In this document: piece by piece, positions 1 through 6,213 of the stretch
How the letters are laid out: each line of letters starts with the position of its first letter
How positions within the stretch are numbered: position 1 is the stretch's first letter
Source of the DNA: Caulobacter sp. B11
GTDB lineage: Bacteria; Pseudomonadota; Alphaproteobacteria; Caulobacterales; Caulobacteraceae
Direction: 5' to 3'
Assembly (NCBI RefSeq): GCF_002737765.1
Contig: NZ_PEGG01000194.1
Coordinates: 1 to 6,760 of the forward strand
DNA: 6,760 nucleotides
Program-made: the position numbers and the translations under genes
Notes under the pieces: model-generated
Databases searched by the model: none
Told to the model about the DNA's origin: nothing
Seen by the model: the letters and a program-made list of their open reading frames with translations, nothing else

Positions 1-8
1 GGTCTCGC

Positions 9-249
9 ATGCAGGTTCTGGTCAAGAAGTGGGGCAACAGCGCCTCGGTCCGTATTCCCGCGACGGTGATGGCGGCGGCGTCGATCGTGATCGACCAGGC
101 CGTGGACGTGCGCGAGGAAAACGGCCGGATCATCATCGAGCCCATCCGGGCGCCGAGTTTCGATCTGAATGAGCCTGGCGCGGATGACGCCTGAAACCTT
201 CCCTGACGAGATCGATCTTGGCGCCCCGGTCGGCCAGGAGGTCTGGTGA
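9..249 (+). CDS. mazE: MazE-family antitoxin (AbrB/SpoVT fold), frame interrupted as sequenced
   Basis: Antitoxin that should bind and neutralise the MazF toxin encoded directly downstream and, as is usual in the family, repress the shared promoter through its N-terminal swapped-hairpin DNA-binding domain. The N-terminus (KKWGNSASVRIP, then VDVREENGRIIIEP) is a clear MazE signature. Read straight from ATG 9, the frame stops at 192-194 after 61 residues. The family C-terminus (TPETFPDEIDLGAPVGQEVW) follows in the frame of position 184 and ends at TGA 247-249. Restoring two bases in the 171-176 stretch (GAGCTGCTG read as GAGCCTG) gives FDLNELLARMT, which matches E. coli MazE spacing exactly and an 80-residue protein. 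Removing one C also restores the frame but is one residue short. The C-terminal arm is the part that wraps MazF, so a true truncation would leave the toxin unopposed. I infer a sequence error. Only 8 bases precede the start, so promoter and ribosome site are outside the window. Confidence 0.9.
236..241 (+). promoter_or_regulatory. Shine-Dalgarno site of mazF
   Basis: AGGAGG sits four bases before GTG 246, inside the last codons of the restored mazE frame. It is the strongest ribosome-binding match in the window and fixes the toxin start at the GTG rather than at a later codon. Its position within mazE fits coupled translation of the pair. Confidence 0.7.
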
Positions 250-575
250 CGGCGCGCTATGTCCCCGAGGCCGGCGACATCGTCTGGCTGCAGTTCGATC
301 CGCAGGCGGGCCACGAGCAGGCTGGCCACCGCCCGGCGCTGGTGCTGTCGCCCTCCACCTATAACGGGCAGCGCGGAATGATGATCTGCTGCCCCATGAC
401 CAGCCGATTGAAAGGCTATCCGTTCGAAGTGATCGTCGATGACGCCAGCGCGGTGCTGGCCGATCAGGTCAAGAGCGTTGACTGGGTGGCTAGGCGCGCC
501 TCGCGAAAGGGCGCCGCCTCCGAACCCGTGCTGGCCGAGGTGCGCGCCAAGCTCCAATTGCTGATCGGCCTTTGA
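246..575 (+). CDS. mazF: MazF-family mRNA interferase (endoribonuclease toxin)
   Basis: Cytoplasmic sequence-specific endoribonuclease of the MazF/PemK (CcdB-fold) family that cleaves mRNA and stops growth when free of its antitoxin. The 109 residues align over the full length with E. coli MazF (111 aa): RYVPEAGDIVWLQFDP, EQAGHRPALVLSP, PMTSRLKGYPFEV, LADQVKSVDW. The residues matching the E. coli catalytic set fall at the same positions: E24, R29 in GHRPA, and T52 in PMTS. The start is the GTG at 246, which overlaps the restored mazE stop (GTGA) and follows a strong AGGAGG at 236-241 with four bases of spacing. The arrangement indicates translational coupling to the antitoxin. No frame break is seen and the toxin looks active. 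The cleavage motif cannot be predicted from sequence by eye. Confidence 0.96.
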   Translation: MTARYVPEAGDIVWLQFDPQAGHEQAGHRPALVLSPSTYNGQRGMMICCPMTSRLKGYPFEVIVDDASAVLADQVKSVDWVARRASRKGAASEPVLAEVRAKLQLLIGL

Positions 576-669
576 CGTCTCGCACCCCGCCCCGTGACAG
601 AACGCCCCACCCCCGTCATAACGGCGGCGTTCAGTCTCCATTCAGCCGTGGTCCCTTAAACCCGACGTC
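576..669 (+). promoter_or_regulatory. Probable promoter region of the PepSY-regulator-kinase module, with TTCAG direct repeat
   Basis: This 94-base gap between mazF and the PepSY gene contains two exact TTCAG copies, at 630-634 and 641-645. Their starts are 11 bases apart, about one helical turn. Tandem half-sites at this spacing are the standard binding arrangement for OmpR/PhoB-family dimers, and the regulator of that family is encoded 350 bases downstream, so autoregulation is a reasonable inference. The second copy ends 24 bases before ATG 670, and CTTAAA lies at 655-660. I could not identify convincing -35/-10 hexamers and saw no terminator for mazF with a U-tract. Confidence 0.45.
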
Positions 670-987
670 ATGAAGCCGATCCACATCCTCTTCGCCGCCG
701 CGATCGCCGCCGCCGCCCTGCCGGGCGCGGCGTCGGCGCAGCGCGCGCCGGACTCGCTGGGGGCCGGCTGGCGGGCCCAGCAGGACCAGGCGCGGGGCGG
801 CGTGCAGTCGGGCCGGCTGGTGCCGCTGAGCCAGGTGATCGACCGCATCGCGCGGCGCACGCCGGGACGGGTGCTGGACGCCGGGCTCGAAGGCAACAAT
901 TATCGCGTACGCTGGGCCACGGCCGACGGTCGCCGCATCGACTTCATCGTCGACGCCCAGACCGGCCAGATCCTCAGCGCCAACTAG
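670..987 (+). CDS. Secreted PepSY-domain protein, putative accessory sensor of the adjacent two-component system
   Basis: Small exported protein of 105 residues. Residues 1-23 form a Sec-type signal peptide: MKPIH, a long Ala/Ile-rich core, then cleavage predicted at ASA|QR after residue 23. Residues about 50-102 form one PepSY domain (LVPLSQVIDRIARRTPG, then YRVRWATADGRR, then VDAQTGQIL at 94-102), so the mature protein is little more than that domain in the periplasm. PepSY domains occur in peptidase propeptides and in small envelope proteins, where inhibitory or sensory roles have been proposed. The biochemical function here is not shown by sequence. The gene ends nine bases before the response regulator, and similar PepSY-regulator-kinase sets occur in many proteobacteria, so a role in modulating or reporting to the kinase is inferred. 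There is no strong ribosome site before ATG 670, but the signal peptide begins cleanly there. Confidence 0.85.
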   Translation: MKPIHILFAAAIAAAALPGAASAQRAPDSLGAGWRAQQDQARGGVQSGRLVPLSQVIDRIARRTPGRVLDAGLEGNNYRVRWATADGRRIDFIVDAQTGQILSAN

Positions 988-996
988 GAAGCTTCC

Positions 997-1674
997 ATGC
1001 GTATCCTGCTCGTCGAGGACGATCCCGACCTGTCGCGCCAGCTGAAGCTGGCCCTGGCGGACGCCGGCTATGCGGTGGACCACGCCCCCGACGGCGAGGA
1101 GGCCCAGTTCCTGGGCGAGACCGAGCCCTATGACGCGGTGATCCTCGACCTGGGCCTGCCCAAGGTGGACGGCGTGTCGGTGCTGGAGCGCTGGCGCCGG
1201 GGCAGCGTCGCCACGCCGGTGCTGATCCTGACCGCGCGCGGTTCCTGGAACGAAAAGGTCGCCGGCTTCGACGCCGGGGCCGACGACTATCTGACCAAGC
1301 CGTTCCACACCGAGGAGCTGCTGGCCCGCCTGCGCGCCCTGCTGCGCCGCTCGGCCGGCCATGCCTCGCCCAGCCTGTCGTGCGGCGGCCTGCGCCTGGA
1401 TCCGCGCGCCGCCCGGGCCAGCGTCAATGGCGAGCCCCTGCGCTTGACCTCGCTGGAATACCGCCTGCTGCACTACATGATCATGCACCAGGGCCGGGTG
1501 ATCGGCCGCACCGAGCTGGTCGAGCACCTGTACGACCAGGATTTCGATCGCGATTCCAACACCATCGAGGTGTTCATCGGCCGGCTGCGCAAGAAGCTGG
1601 GCAGCGACCGCATCGAGACCGTGCGCGGCCTGGGCTATCGCCTGACGGCCCTGGAAGGCGAGACCAGCGAGTGA
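997..1674 (+). CDS. PhoP-like response regulator, OmpR family (REC plus winged helix)
   Basis: Cytoplasmic transcription factor activated by phosphotransfer from the kinase encoded next. The 225 residues are the normal OmpR/PhoB length. The receiver domain, about 1-115, has the acidic pair E7-D8, phospho-acceptor D51 in VILDLGLP, T79 in LILTARG, and K101 in YLTKPF. The C-terminal winged-helix domain, about 125-220, has LTSLEYRLLHYMI, the recognition region around DSNTIEVFIGRLRKKL, and the final hairpin ETVRGLGYRL. The start is supported by AGGAAG at 986-991, which overlaps the stop of the PepSY gene and lies five bases before ATG 997. The gene is intact and is followed after 23 bases by the kinase, so the three genes likely form one transcript. 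The QseB/PhoP/PmrA branch is the best guess. I cannot assign a specific gene name or regulon. Confidence 0.96.
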   Translation: MRILLVEDDPDLSRQLKLALADAGYAVDHAPDGEEAQFLGETEPYDAVILDLGLPKVDGVSVLERWRRGSVATPVLILTARGSWNEKVAGFDAGADDYLTKPFHTEELLARLRALLRRSAGHASPSLSCGGLRLDPRAARASVNGEPLRLTSLEYRLLHYMIMHQGRVIGRTELVEHLYDQDFDRDSNTIEVFIGRLRKKLGSDRIETVRGLGYRLTALEGETSE

Positions 1675-1697
1675 TCCGCGCCGGGGCGCGCTGAGCC

Positions 1698-3080
1698 ATG
1701 AAGCTCGACCTGGGCAAGCCGTCCCTGGTTCGTCGTCTGGTCGTGCTGGCCGGGGTGTGGAACCTGGTGGTGCTGCTGCTGGCCGGGACCTTCCTGACCG
1801 CCCAGTTCCGCGAGGCGGCGATCCGCCGCTTTGACCAGTCCTTGGCCGTGCTGACCGATGACCTCTATGCCGGGTCCAGCGTCGAGGACGGCCGGGTCAA
1901 GGCCCCGTTCCTGACCGACATCCGCGCCACCCGCGCCTATTCCGGTCGTTACTGGCAGATCCTGGCCCTGCGGCCGAACGGCAAGCTGGCGATGATCGAG
2001 CAGTCGCGCTCGCTGTTCGACATCATGCTGGCGATCCCCGCCGTCCAGGCCGATCGCCTGGCCGCCGCCCCGGGCAAGACCCTGTTCTTCGACCTGCCGG
2101 GGCCGCAGAATCGCCCGCTGCGCGCCGCCGCGATCCTGACCCGCCTGCCGGGCTTCGAGGGGCCGGTGGTGTTCATCGCCGCCGAGGACCGCTCGCCGAT
2201 CGACGCCGACGCCAGTCGCTTCGCCCGCATCACGGCCATCGCCCTGCTGATCCTGGGCCTGGGCCTGATCTCGGCGGTGGTGGTGCAGGTGCGCGTCGGC
2301 CTGGCGCCGCTGTTTCGCCTGCGCCGCGAGGTGGCGTCGGTGCGTCGCGGCAAGTCCGAACGCCTCAGCCACGCCTATCCGGTCGAGCTGGAGCCCCTGG
2401 CCGTCGAGCTCAACGCCCTGCTGGCCCATAATCAGGACGTGGTCGAGCGCCAGCGCACCCATGTCGGCAACCTTGCCCACGCCCTGAAGACGCCGCTGTC
2501 GGTGATGCTGACCGAGGCCAGCCAGCGGCCCGGCGCCCTGGCCGAGGTGGTGACCCGTCAGGCCGACGTCATGCGCGAACAGGTCGATCATCACCTGCGC
2601 CGGGCCCGGGCCGCCGCCCGCTCCCAGACCTCGGGCGAACGGACGCCGGTCGAGCCGATTCTCGACGAGTTGGCCGTGACCCTGGAGCAGATCTTCCAGG
2701 ACAAGGGCGTCGAGATCGACTGGCGTTGCCCCGAGGACCTGTGCTTCCAGGGCGAACGCCAGGACCTGATGGAGCTGGCCGGCAATGTCATGGAAAACGC
2801 CGGCAAATGGTGTCGCGGCAAGGTTCGCGCGGTGGCCGAGGGGGTCAGCGGCGAGCGGCTGAGGCTGATCGTCGACGACGACGGTCCGGGCCTGCCGGCC
2901 GATCGCTGGGCCGACGCCCTCAAGCGCGGCCAGCGCATGGACGAGAACGCGCCGGGTTCGGGTCTGGGCCTGTCCATCGTCGATGAACTGGCCCGGGCCT
3001 ATGGCGGCTCGGTGACGCTGGACGCCTCGCCCCTGGGCGGGCTGCGCGTGGTTCTGGAGCTGCCGCGCGCCGGCGGCTAG
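1698..3080 (+). CDS. PhoQ-like membrane sensor histidine kinase
   Basis: Inner-membrane sensor kinase of 460 residues, partner of the preceding regulator. Order of parts: TM1 about 12-36; a periplasmic sensor of about 140 residues with no family I recognise; TM2 about 177-199 (ITAIALLILGLGLISAVVV); a HAMP-like linker about 200-252; a dimerisation/phospho-acceptor helix with H261 in NLAHALKTPLSV; and an ATP-binding domain with N box NVMENAGKWC (N367), G1 box DDGPG (394-398) and G2 box GSGLGLSIV (from 420). The HALKTPL H-box and the NAGKWC N-box resemble PhoQ (HSLKTPL, NACKYC). All catalytic motifs are present, so it should autophosphorylate. The sensor lacks an obvious acidic patch like that of E. 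coli PhoQ, so magnesium sensing should not be assumed. The start at ATG 1698 puts the basic N-terminus directly before TM1. Upstream in this frame is a stop at 1692-1694. Confidence 0.95.
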   Translation: MKLDLGKPSLVRRLVVLAGVWNLVVLLLAGTFLTAQFREAAIRRFDQSLAVLTDDLYAGSSVEDGRVKAPFLTDIRATRAYSGRYWQILALRPNGKLAMIEQSRSLFDIMLAIPAVQADRLAAAPGKTLFFDLPGPQNRPLRAAAILTRLPGFEGPVVFIAAEDRSPIDADASRFARITAIALLILGLGLISAVVVQVRVGLAPLFRLRREVASVRRGKSERLSHAYPVELEPLAVELNALLAHNQDVVERQRTHVGNLAHALKTPLSVMLTEASQRPGALAEVVTRQADVMREQVDHHLRRARAAARSQTSGERTPVEPILDELAVTLEQIFQDKGVEIDWRCPEDLCFQGERQDLMELAGNVMENAGKWCRGKVRAVAEGVSGERLRLIVDDDGPGLPADRWADALKRGQRMDENAPGSGLGLSIVDELARAYGGSVTLDASPLGGLRVVLELPRAGG

Positions 3081-3206
3081 GTCCGCGCGCGTCCTGCGAC
3101 ACCGCGACCTTGCGGCGGCGTGACGAAAAACGACGAGTTTCGGAAAGTCTTAACCTCGTTTGGAACATGGTTCCTGCGACCCGTGGAGTGTGGTCGACAG
3201 AGACAC
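3081..3206 (+). other. Intergenic region with a 13-bp palindrome, likely promoter of the next gene
   Basis: This 126-base gap is less GC-rich than its surroundings, especially 3121-3180. It holds a perfect interrupted palindrome, GGAAC-ATG-GTTCC at 3162-3174, about 33 bases before the next start. TTAACC at 3150-3155 resembles one half of a CtrA box (TTAA-N7-TTAA), but the second half is poor. Neither site is proven. There is no stem-loop with a U-tract after the kinase gene. Confidence 0.3.
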
Positions 3207-4536
3207 ATGGCTGCTATCGCAACGAAAAAACTGGCGATGGTTCGGATGCTGGTGGAAACCGCGCCGGACGCCGCGCTGCGCAGCCTGGAACTGGCCCTGT
3301 CGGGGGCCGGTACGGACGGCCCCTGGCGTCTGTTCGCAGCCTCGTCGAGGACGAGACCGCCGATCGCTTCGTCCGCAACACCATCCTGGCGCCGATCGTG
3401 CCGCTGTGCGGCCGGCGTGACGACGACCTGGTGGCCTTCCCCAGCCGCGCCCTGAGCCTGCTGTGGAAGGGGCTGCGCACCAGCGCCCCAAGCGGGTCGA
3501 GGAAGCCATCGCCAAGTGCAATCCCTGGGACCTCGACCAGGGTCCGCCCGAGATCTTCAACGAACTGTGCCGCGTCGCCGCCCTCGGTCTGCGCGACCCC
3601 GATTCGACCGCCTTCGCCCCGCTGGACGCCGTCTGCGACCGCGATGAACTGGCCGACTATCTCGACCTGGCGACCATCGTGCGCTCGGCCTTGCCCAAGC
3701 TGTCGGAATGGGTCAGCCGGATGACGGACGAACGGGCGGCTTCGGCGCGCCTGGCCTATCGCGACGCCTGCGCCATCAGCGAGGACGCCGGCCCGCGGCT
3801 GTTTTCGCTGCTGGCGGCGCATCTGCCGGACGACTGGCGGATCCTGCGGGTCATCTCGGCGGTCATGGATCGACCCAATGACCGCTATCTGGCGGCGTCC
3901 GAAGTGGGTGTGTTCGGCGAGCGGATGCTGAGCGACATCGAACGCGGCATCGATTCGATTCGCACCTTCGATCTCGACGGCGGCGAGGCGGCGGGCCGCG
4001 CGGCGGCCGCGGCGGCCCAGCGGATCGCGCTGCAGATCACCGAATTCGAGCAGTCGGTCGAGCTGTCCAAGGACGGCCCCTGGGGCCGGCGCATCGTCAA
4101 GTTCAAGCAGGCCATCGCCCAGGTCGCCGATTCCCGTCTCAACGCCGCCGACAAGGAACTGGCCGCGGCCCTGCCGCTGCAGTCGATCTCGATGCTGGGC
4201 GGCAAGGGCGGCAAGGGCATTCCGCGCCTGACGGCCGACCCCGACCCTCGCCTGATCACCCGCGCCCAGGGCGTGCTGGCCTTCATCTGCGACATCCGGC
4301 CCTGCGCGGCCCAGAGCGGCTATGGCTCGACCCGCACCAAGGTGCTGGAAAAGCTCAATACCCGCCTGGACCAATATATCGAGGACGTGCTGCACGTCGC
4401 CCGGACCGGCGAGGGCGGCGACAGCGGCGTCGCCCGCAAATATCTCGATATCGCCGCCGGCCTGATCGCTTTCACCCGCGACGACAAGACCTCCGAAATC
4501 GTGCGCCGTCGCGCCGCGGCGGCCATCGCGGCCTGA
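3207..4536 (+). CDS. Hypothetical protein of about 443 residues, unrecognised; two frame slips as sequenced
   Basis: I do not recognise this family. The restored protein starts MAAIATKKLAMVRMLVETAP at ATG 3207, and its reading continues through three frames. The first slip is at the C run 3320-3323, where one missing C turns DGPLASVRSLVEDETADRF out of frame. The second is at 3480-3481, where one missing C breaks GLRTQRPKRVEEAIAK. With both bases restored the gene is 444 codons. It has no signal peptide or membrane span, and is rich in Ala, Arg, Asp and Leu with a predicted mostly helical character. It has an Ala-rich stretch (GRAAAAAAQRI, coded around 3990-4025) and a Gly/Lys loop (GGKGGKGIPR, around 4198-4227). 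The C-terminus ends RRRAAAAIAA. It sits alone between the kinase and ccmI, 61 bases before the latter. No function can be assigned. A GTG at 3120 is in frame upstream but adds an unconvincing extension. Confidence 0.8.
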
Positions 4537-4597
4537 ACGCGACCCTTAAGCGGTTTTTTCGCTAACAGGCCCTGGATTTCCCGGCTAACACCCGCTG
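4537..4597 (+). promoter_or_regulatory. Gap before ccmI with GCTAACA direct repeat, possible ccm operon promoter
   Basis: The 61 bases contain two exact GCTAACA copies, at 4561-4567 and 4584-4590, and a run of six T at 4554-4559. The second copy extends to GCTAACAC, close to the Caulobacter housekeeping -10 consensus GCTANAWC, but no matching -35 stands at the usual distance. AGCG/CGCT around the T run could pair through only four bases with the T run in the loop, so it is not a credible terminator. Transcription of ccmI from here is an inference. Confidence 0.3.
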
Positions 4598-5705
4598 ATG
4601 ATCGTTTTCTGGATCGCCACGGCGGCCCTTTCGGCCGCAACCGCCGCCCTGATGATGCGGGGCGCCGCGCGTTCCGCCGCGGGCGTGACGCGCGCGGGGG
4701 CGACGACGCCAGTCTGGCCGTGCACCGCCGCCAACTCTCCGAGATCGACGACCTGGCCGAGCGCGGCCTGCTGGCCGGCAGCGAGCTGAAGGCCGCGCGC
4801 GCCGAGGCCGGCCGGCGGCTGATCGCCGCGGCCGAAGGGGCCACCGCCTGGCCCGTCGAGAGCCCGCGCATGCGGCTGGCGGTGATCACCGCCGCCGGCC
4901 TCGCGCCGCTGGCGGCCCTGGCCCTCTATCTCGCGGTCGGCGCGCCGGTTTCAATGACCAGCCCTATGCCCGCCGTCTGGCGGAATGGCGCGCCACCGAT
5001 CCGGCCCAGCTGGGCCCCGAGCGCATCGCCGCCGTCATGCTGCAGATCACCCGCGAACGGCCCGGCGATGTCGAGGCCCTGCGGCACCTGGCCCTGGCCC
5101 GGATGGCCGGCGGCGACGCCTCGGGCGCGGCCCAGGCCCTGCGTCAGGCCGTCGCCCTGGCCCCCCAGCGGGCCGATCTCTGGGTCGGTCTGGGTGAAAC
5201 CTTCGTGGCCGAGGGCCAGGGCGAGGTCGGGGCCGACGCCCGCCGCGCCTTCGCCGAGGGGCTCAAGCGCGATCCCCGCAATGTCAGCGCCCTCTACCAT
5301 CTGGGCCGGGCCCGCATCGCCGACGGCGACCTGGCCGGCGGTCTGTCCGCCTGGACGGCGCTGCAGGCCAGCCTGCCGGCCGGCGACGGCCGCCGCGCCG
5401 TGCTCGGCCAGGAAATCGCCCAGGTGACCCGCGACGGCCGCCTGGCGGGGCCGGACGCGCCCGCCGCTCCGGCCGGCGGCCCGACTCCGGACATGATCAA
5501 GGGCATGGTCAGGGCTGGCCAGCGGCTGGACGCCAATTCCCGATGGATCCCGACGGCTGGGTGCGGCTCCTACGCCGTGCTCGGCGACGCCCCCGCGCGC
5601 GACGCGGCCCTGGCCAAGGCGCAGGCGCGCTATGGCGACCAGCCCAAGGTCCTGGCGGCGCTTCGCCAGGCCGCCCAGACCCCTTCAAACGCGGCCGTTC
5701 AATGA
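4598..5705 (+). CDS. ccmI: CcmI (CycH) cytochrome c maturation protein, TPR apocytochrome chaperone; several frame slips
   Basis: Inner-membrane component of System I cytochrome c biogenesis. It binds the C-terminal helix of apocytochrome c through periplasmic TPRs and presents it to the heme lyase complex. Restored order: TM1 at the N-terminus ([18 protein letters not shown]), a cytoplasmic loop with [22 protein letters not shown]2 ([19 protein letters not shown]), then [14 protein letters not shown] and TPR-like repeats ([41 protein letters not shown]). Slips: one base missing in the G run 4696-4700; one at 4945-4948; one at 5538-5545; a return to frame at 5567-5571. Residues coded at 5509-5521 read VRAGQRL where VEGLAQRL fits, as if three single bases were lost. 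The restored length is about 371 residues, normal for the two-TM form. The stop TGA 5703-5705 overlaps the ccmE ATG. No strong ribosome site precedes ATG 4598. Confidence 0.93.
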
Positions 5706-6213
5706 GCTTTCTTCCTCAGGCCCTGGTTCCCAAGTCGCGCAAGGCGCGCCGCCGCCTGGCGATCTTCCTGGCTATCGCCCCGGTGGTCGCCCTGGCGATC
5801 GGCCTGGCCTGTGGGGCATGCGCAGCTCGATCTCGCTGTTCTACACCCCCGCCAGGCCGTCGAGGCCAAGGTGCCGGCGGGCGCAAGGTGCAGCTGGGCG
5901 GGCTGGTCAAGCCCGGCAGCGTGGTCAAGCATCCGATGGCCGCGTCGAGTTCGTGATCGCCGATCAGCGCGCGACCAGTCTGGTACGGTTCAACGGCGAC
6001 CTGCCCGACCTGTTCCGCGAGGGCCAGGGCGTGGTCGCCGCCGGGGCCTTCGACGCGACCGGGCCTTCGCCGCCACCCAGGTTCTGGCCAAGCACGACGA
6101 GCGCTACATGCGCGGCGAAGTGGAGAAGGCCCTGAAGGAACAGGGCGAGTGGCGCCGGCGAACGGCGCCAAGCCCGCCTACGCCGCCCCCAGACCCGAAA
6201 GCCCATGTCATGA
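5702..6213 (+). CDS. ccmE: CcmE (CycJ) heme chaperone; about seven frame slips
   Basis: Membrane-anchored periplasmic heme chaperone that binds heme covalently through a histidine and hands it to the CcmF/CcmH heme lyase. It starts at ATG 5702 ([19 protein letters not shown]), followed by one membrane anchor ([18 protein letters not shown]) and the OB-fold core ([52 protein letters not shown]). The heme-binding motif LAKHDERY is intact. His is coded at 6093-6095 and Tyr at 6105-6107, H133 and Y137 after frame repair, with HxxxY spacing as in E. coli H130/Y134. Single missing bases fit at 5808-5809, 5852-5853, 5880-5882, 5933-5934, 6061-6063, 6156-6161 and the C run 6186-6190. Repair gives 172 residues, a normal length, ending RKPMS at TGA 6211-6213. 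Both ends overlap neighbours by ATGA, marking translational coupling in the ccm operon. Confidence 0.94.

Noticed and set aside
631..1527. Long minus-strand open frame of 298 codons opposite the PepSY and regulator genes
   Set aside because: The protein is low-complexity Gly/Ala/Arg/Gln/His-rich, shows no domain, and mirrors the codon structure of two certain + strand genes.
1671..1694. GTG overlapping the regulator stop (GTGA), which could have been the kinase start
   Set aside because: The frame matches the kinase but meets TGA at 1692-1694 after seven codons, so the kinase starts at ATG 1698.
1635..2594. Minus-strand open frame of 319 codons opposite the kinase
   Set aside because: It has the same shadow composition and lies opposite a kinase with every catalytic motif intact.
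3150..3165. CtrA box (TTAA-N7-TTAA) upstream of the unknown gene
   Set aside because: Only the first half-site matches. The second half reads TGGA.
3110..3724. Possible separate 204-codon + strand gene overlapping the unknown gene
   Set aside because: Only its middle (from about 3320 to 3480) reads like protein, and that part joins smoothly to the flanking frames. Its ends are Arg/Ser/Pro-rich shadow.
3214..4395. Minus-strand open frame of 393 codons, the longest uninterrupted frame in this part
   Set aside because: Although uninterrupted, it is Gly/Ala/Arg/Gln-rich with no motif. The repaired + strand protein has balanced composition and a proper start, and the minus frame survives only because of third-position GC bias.
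4546..4565. Possible intrinsic terminator around the T run before ccmI
   Set aside because: The stem is only four base pairs (AGCG/CGCT) and the T run lies in the loop rather than after the stem.
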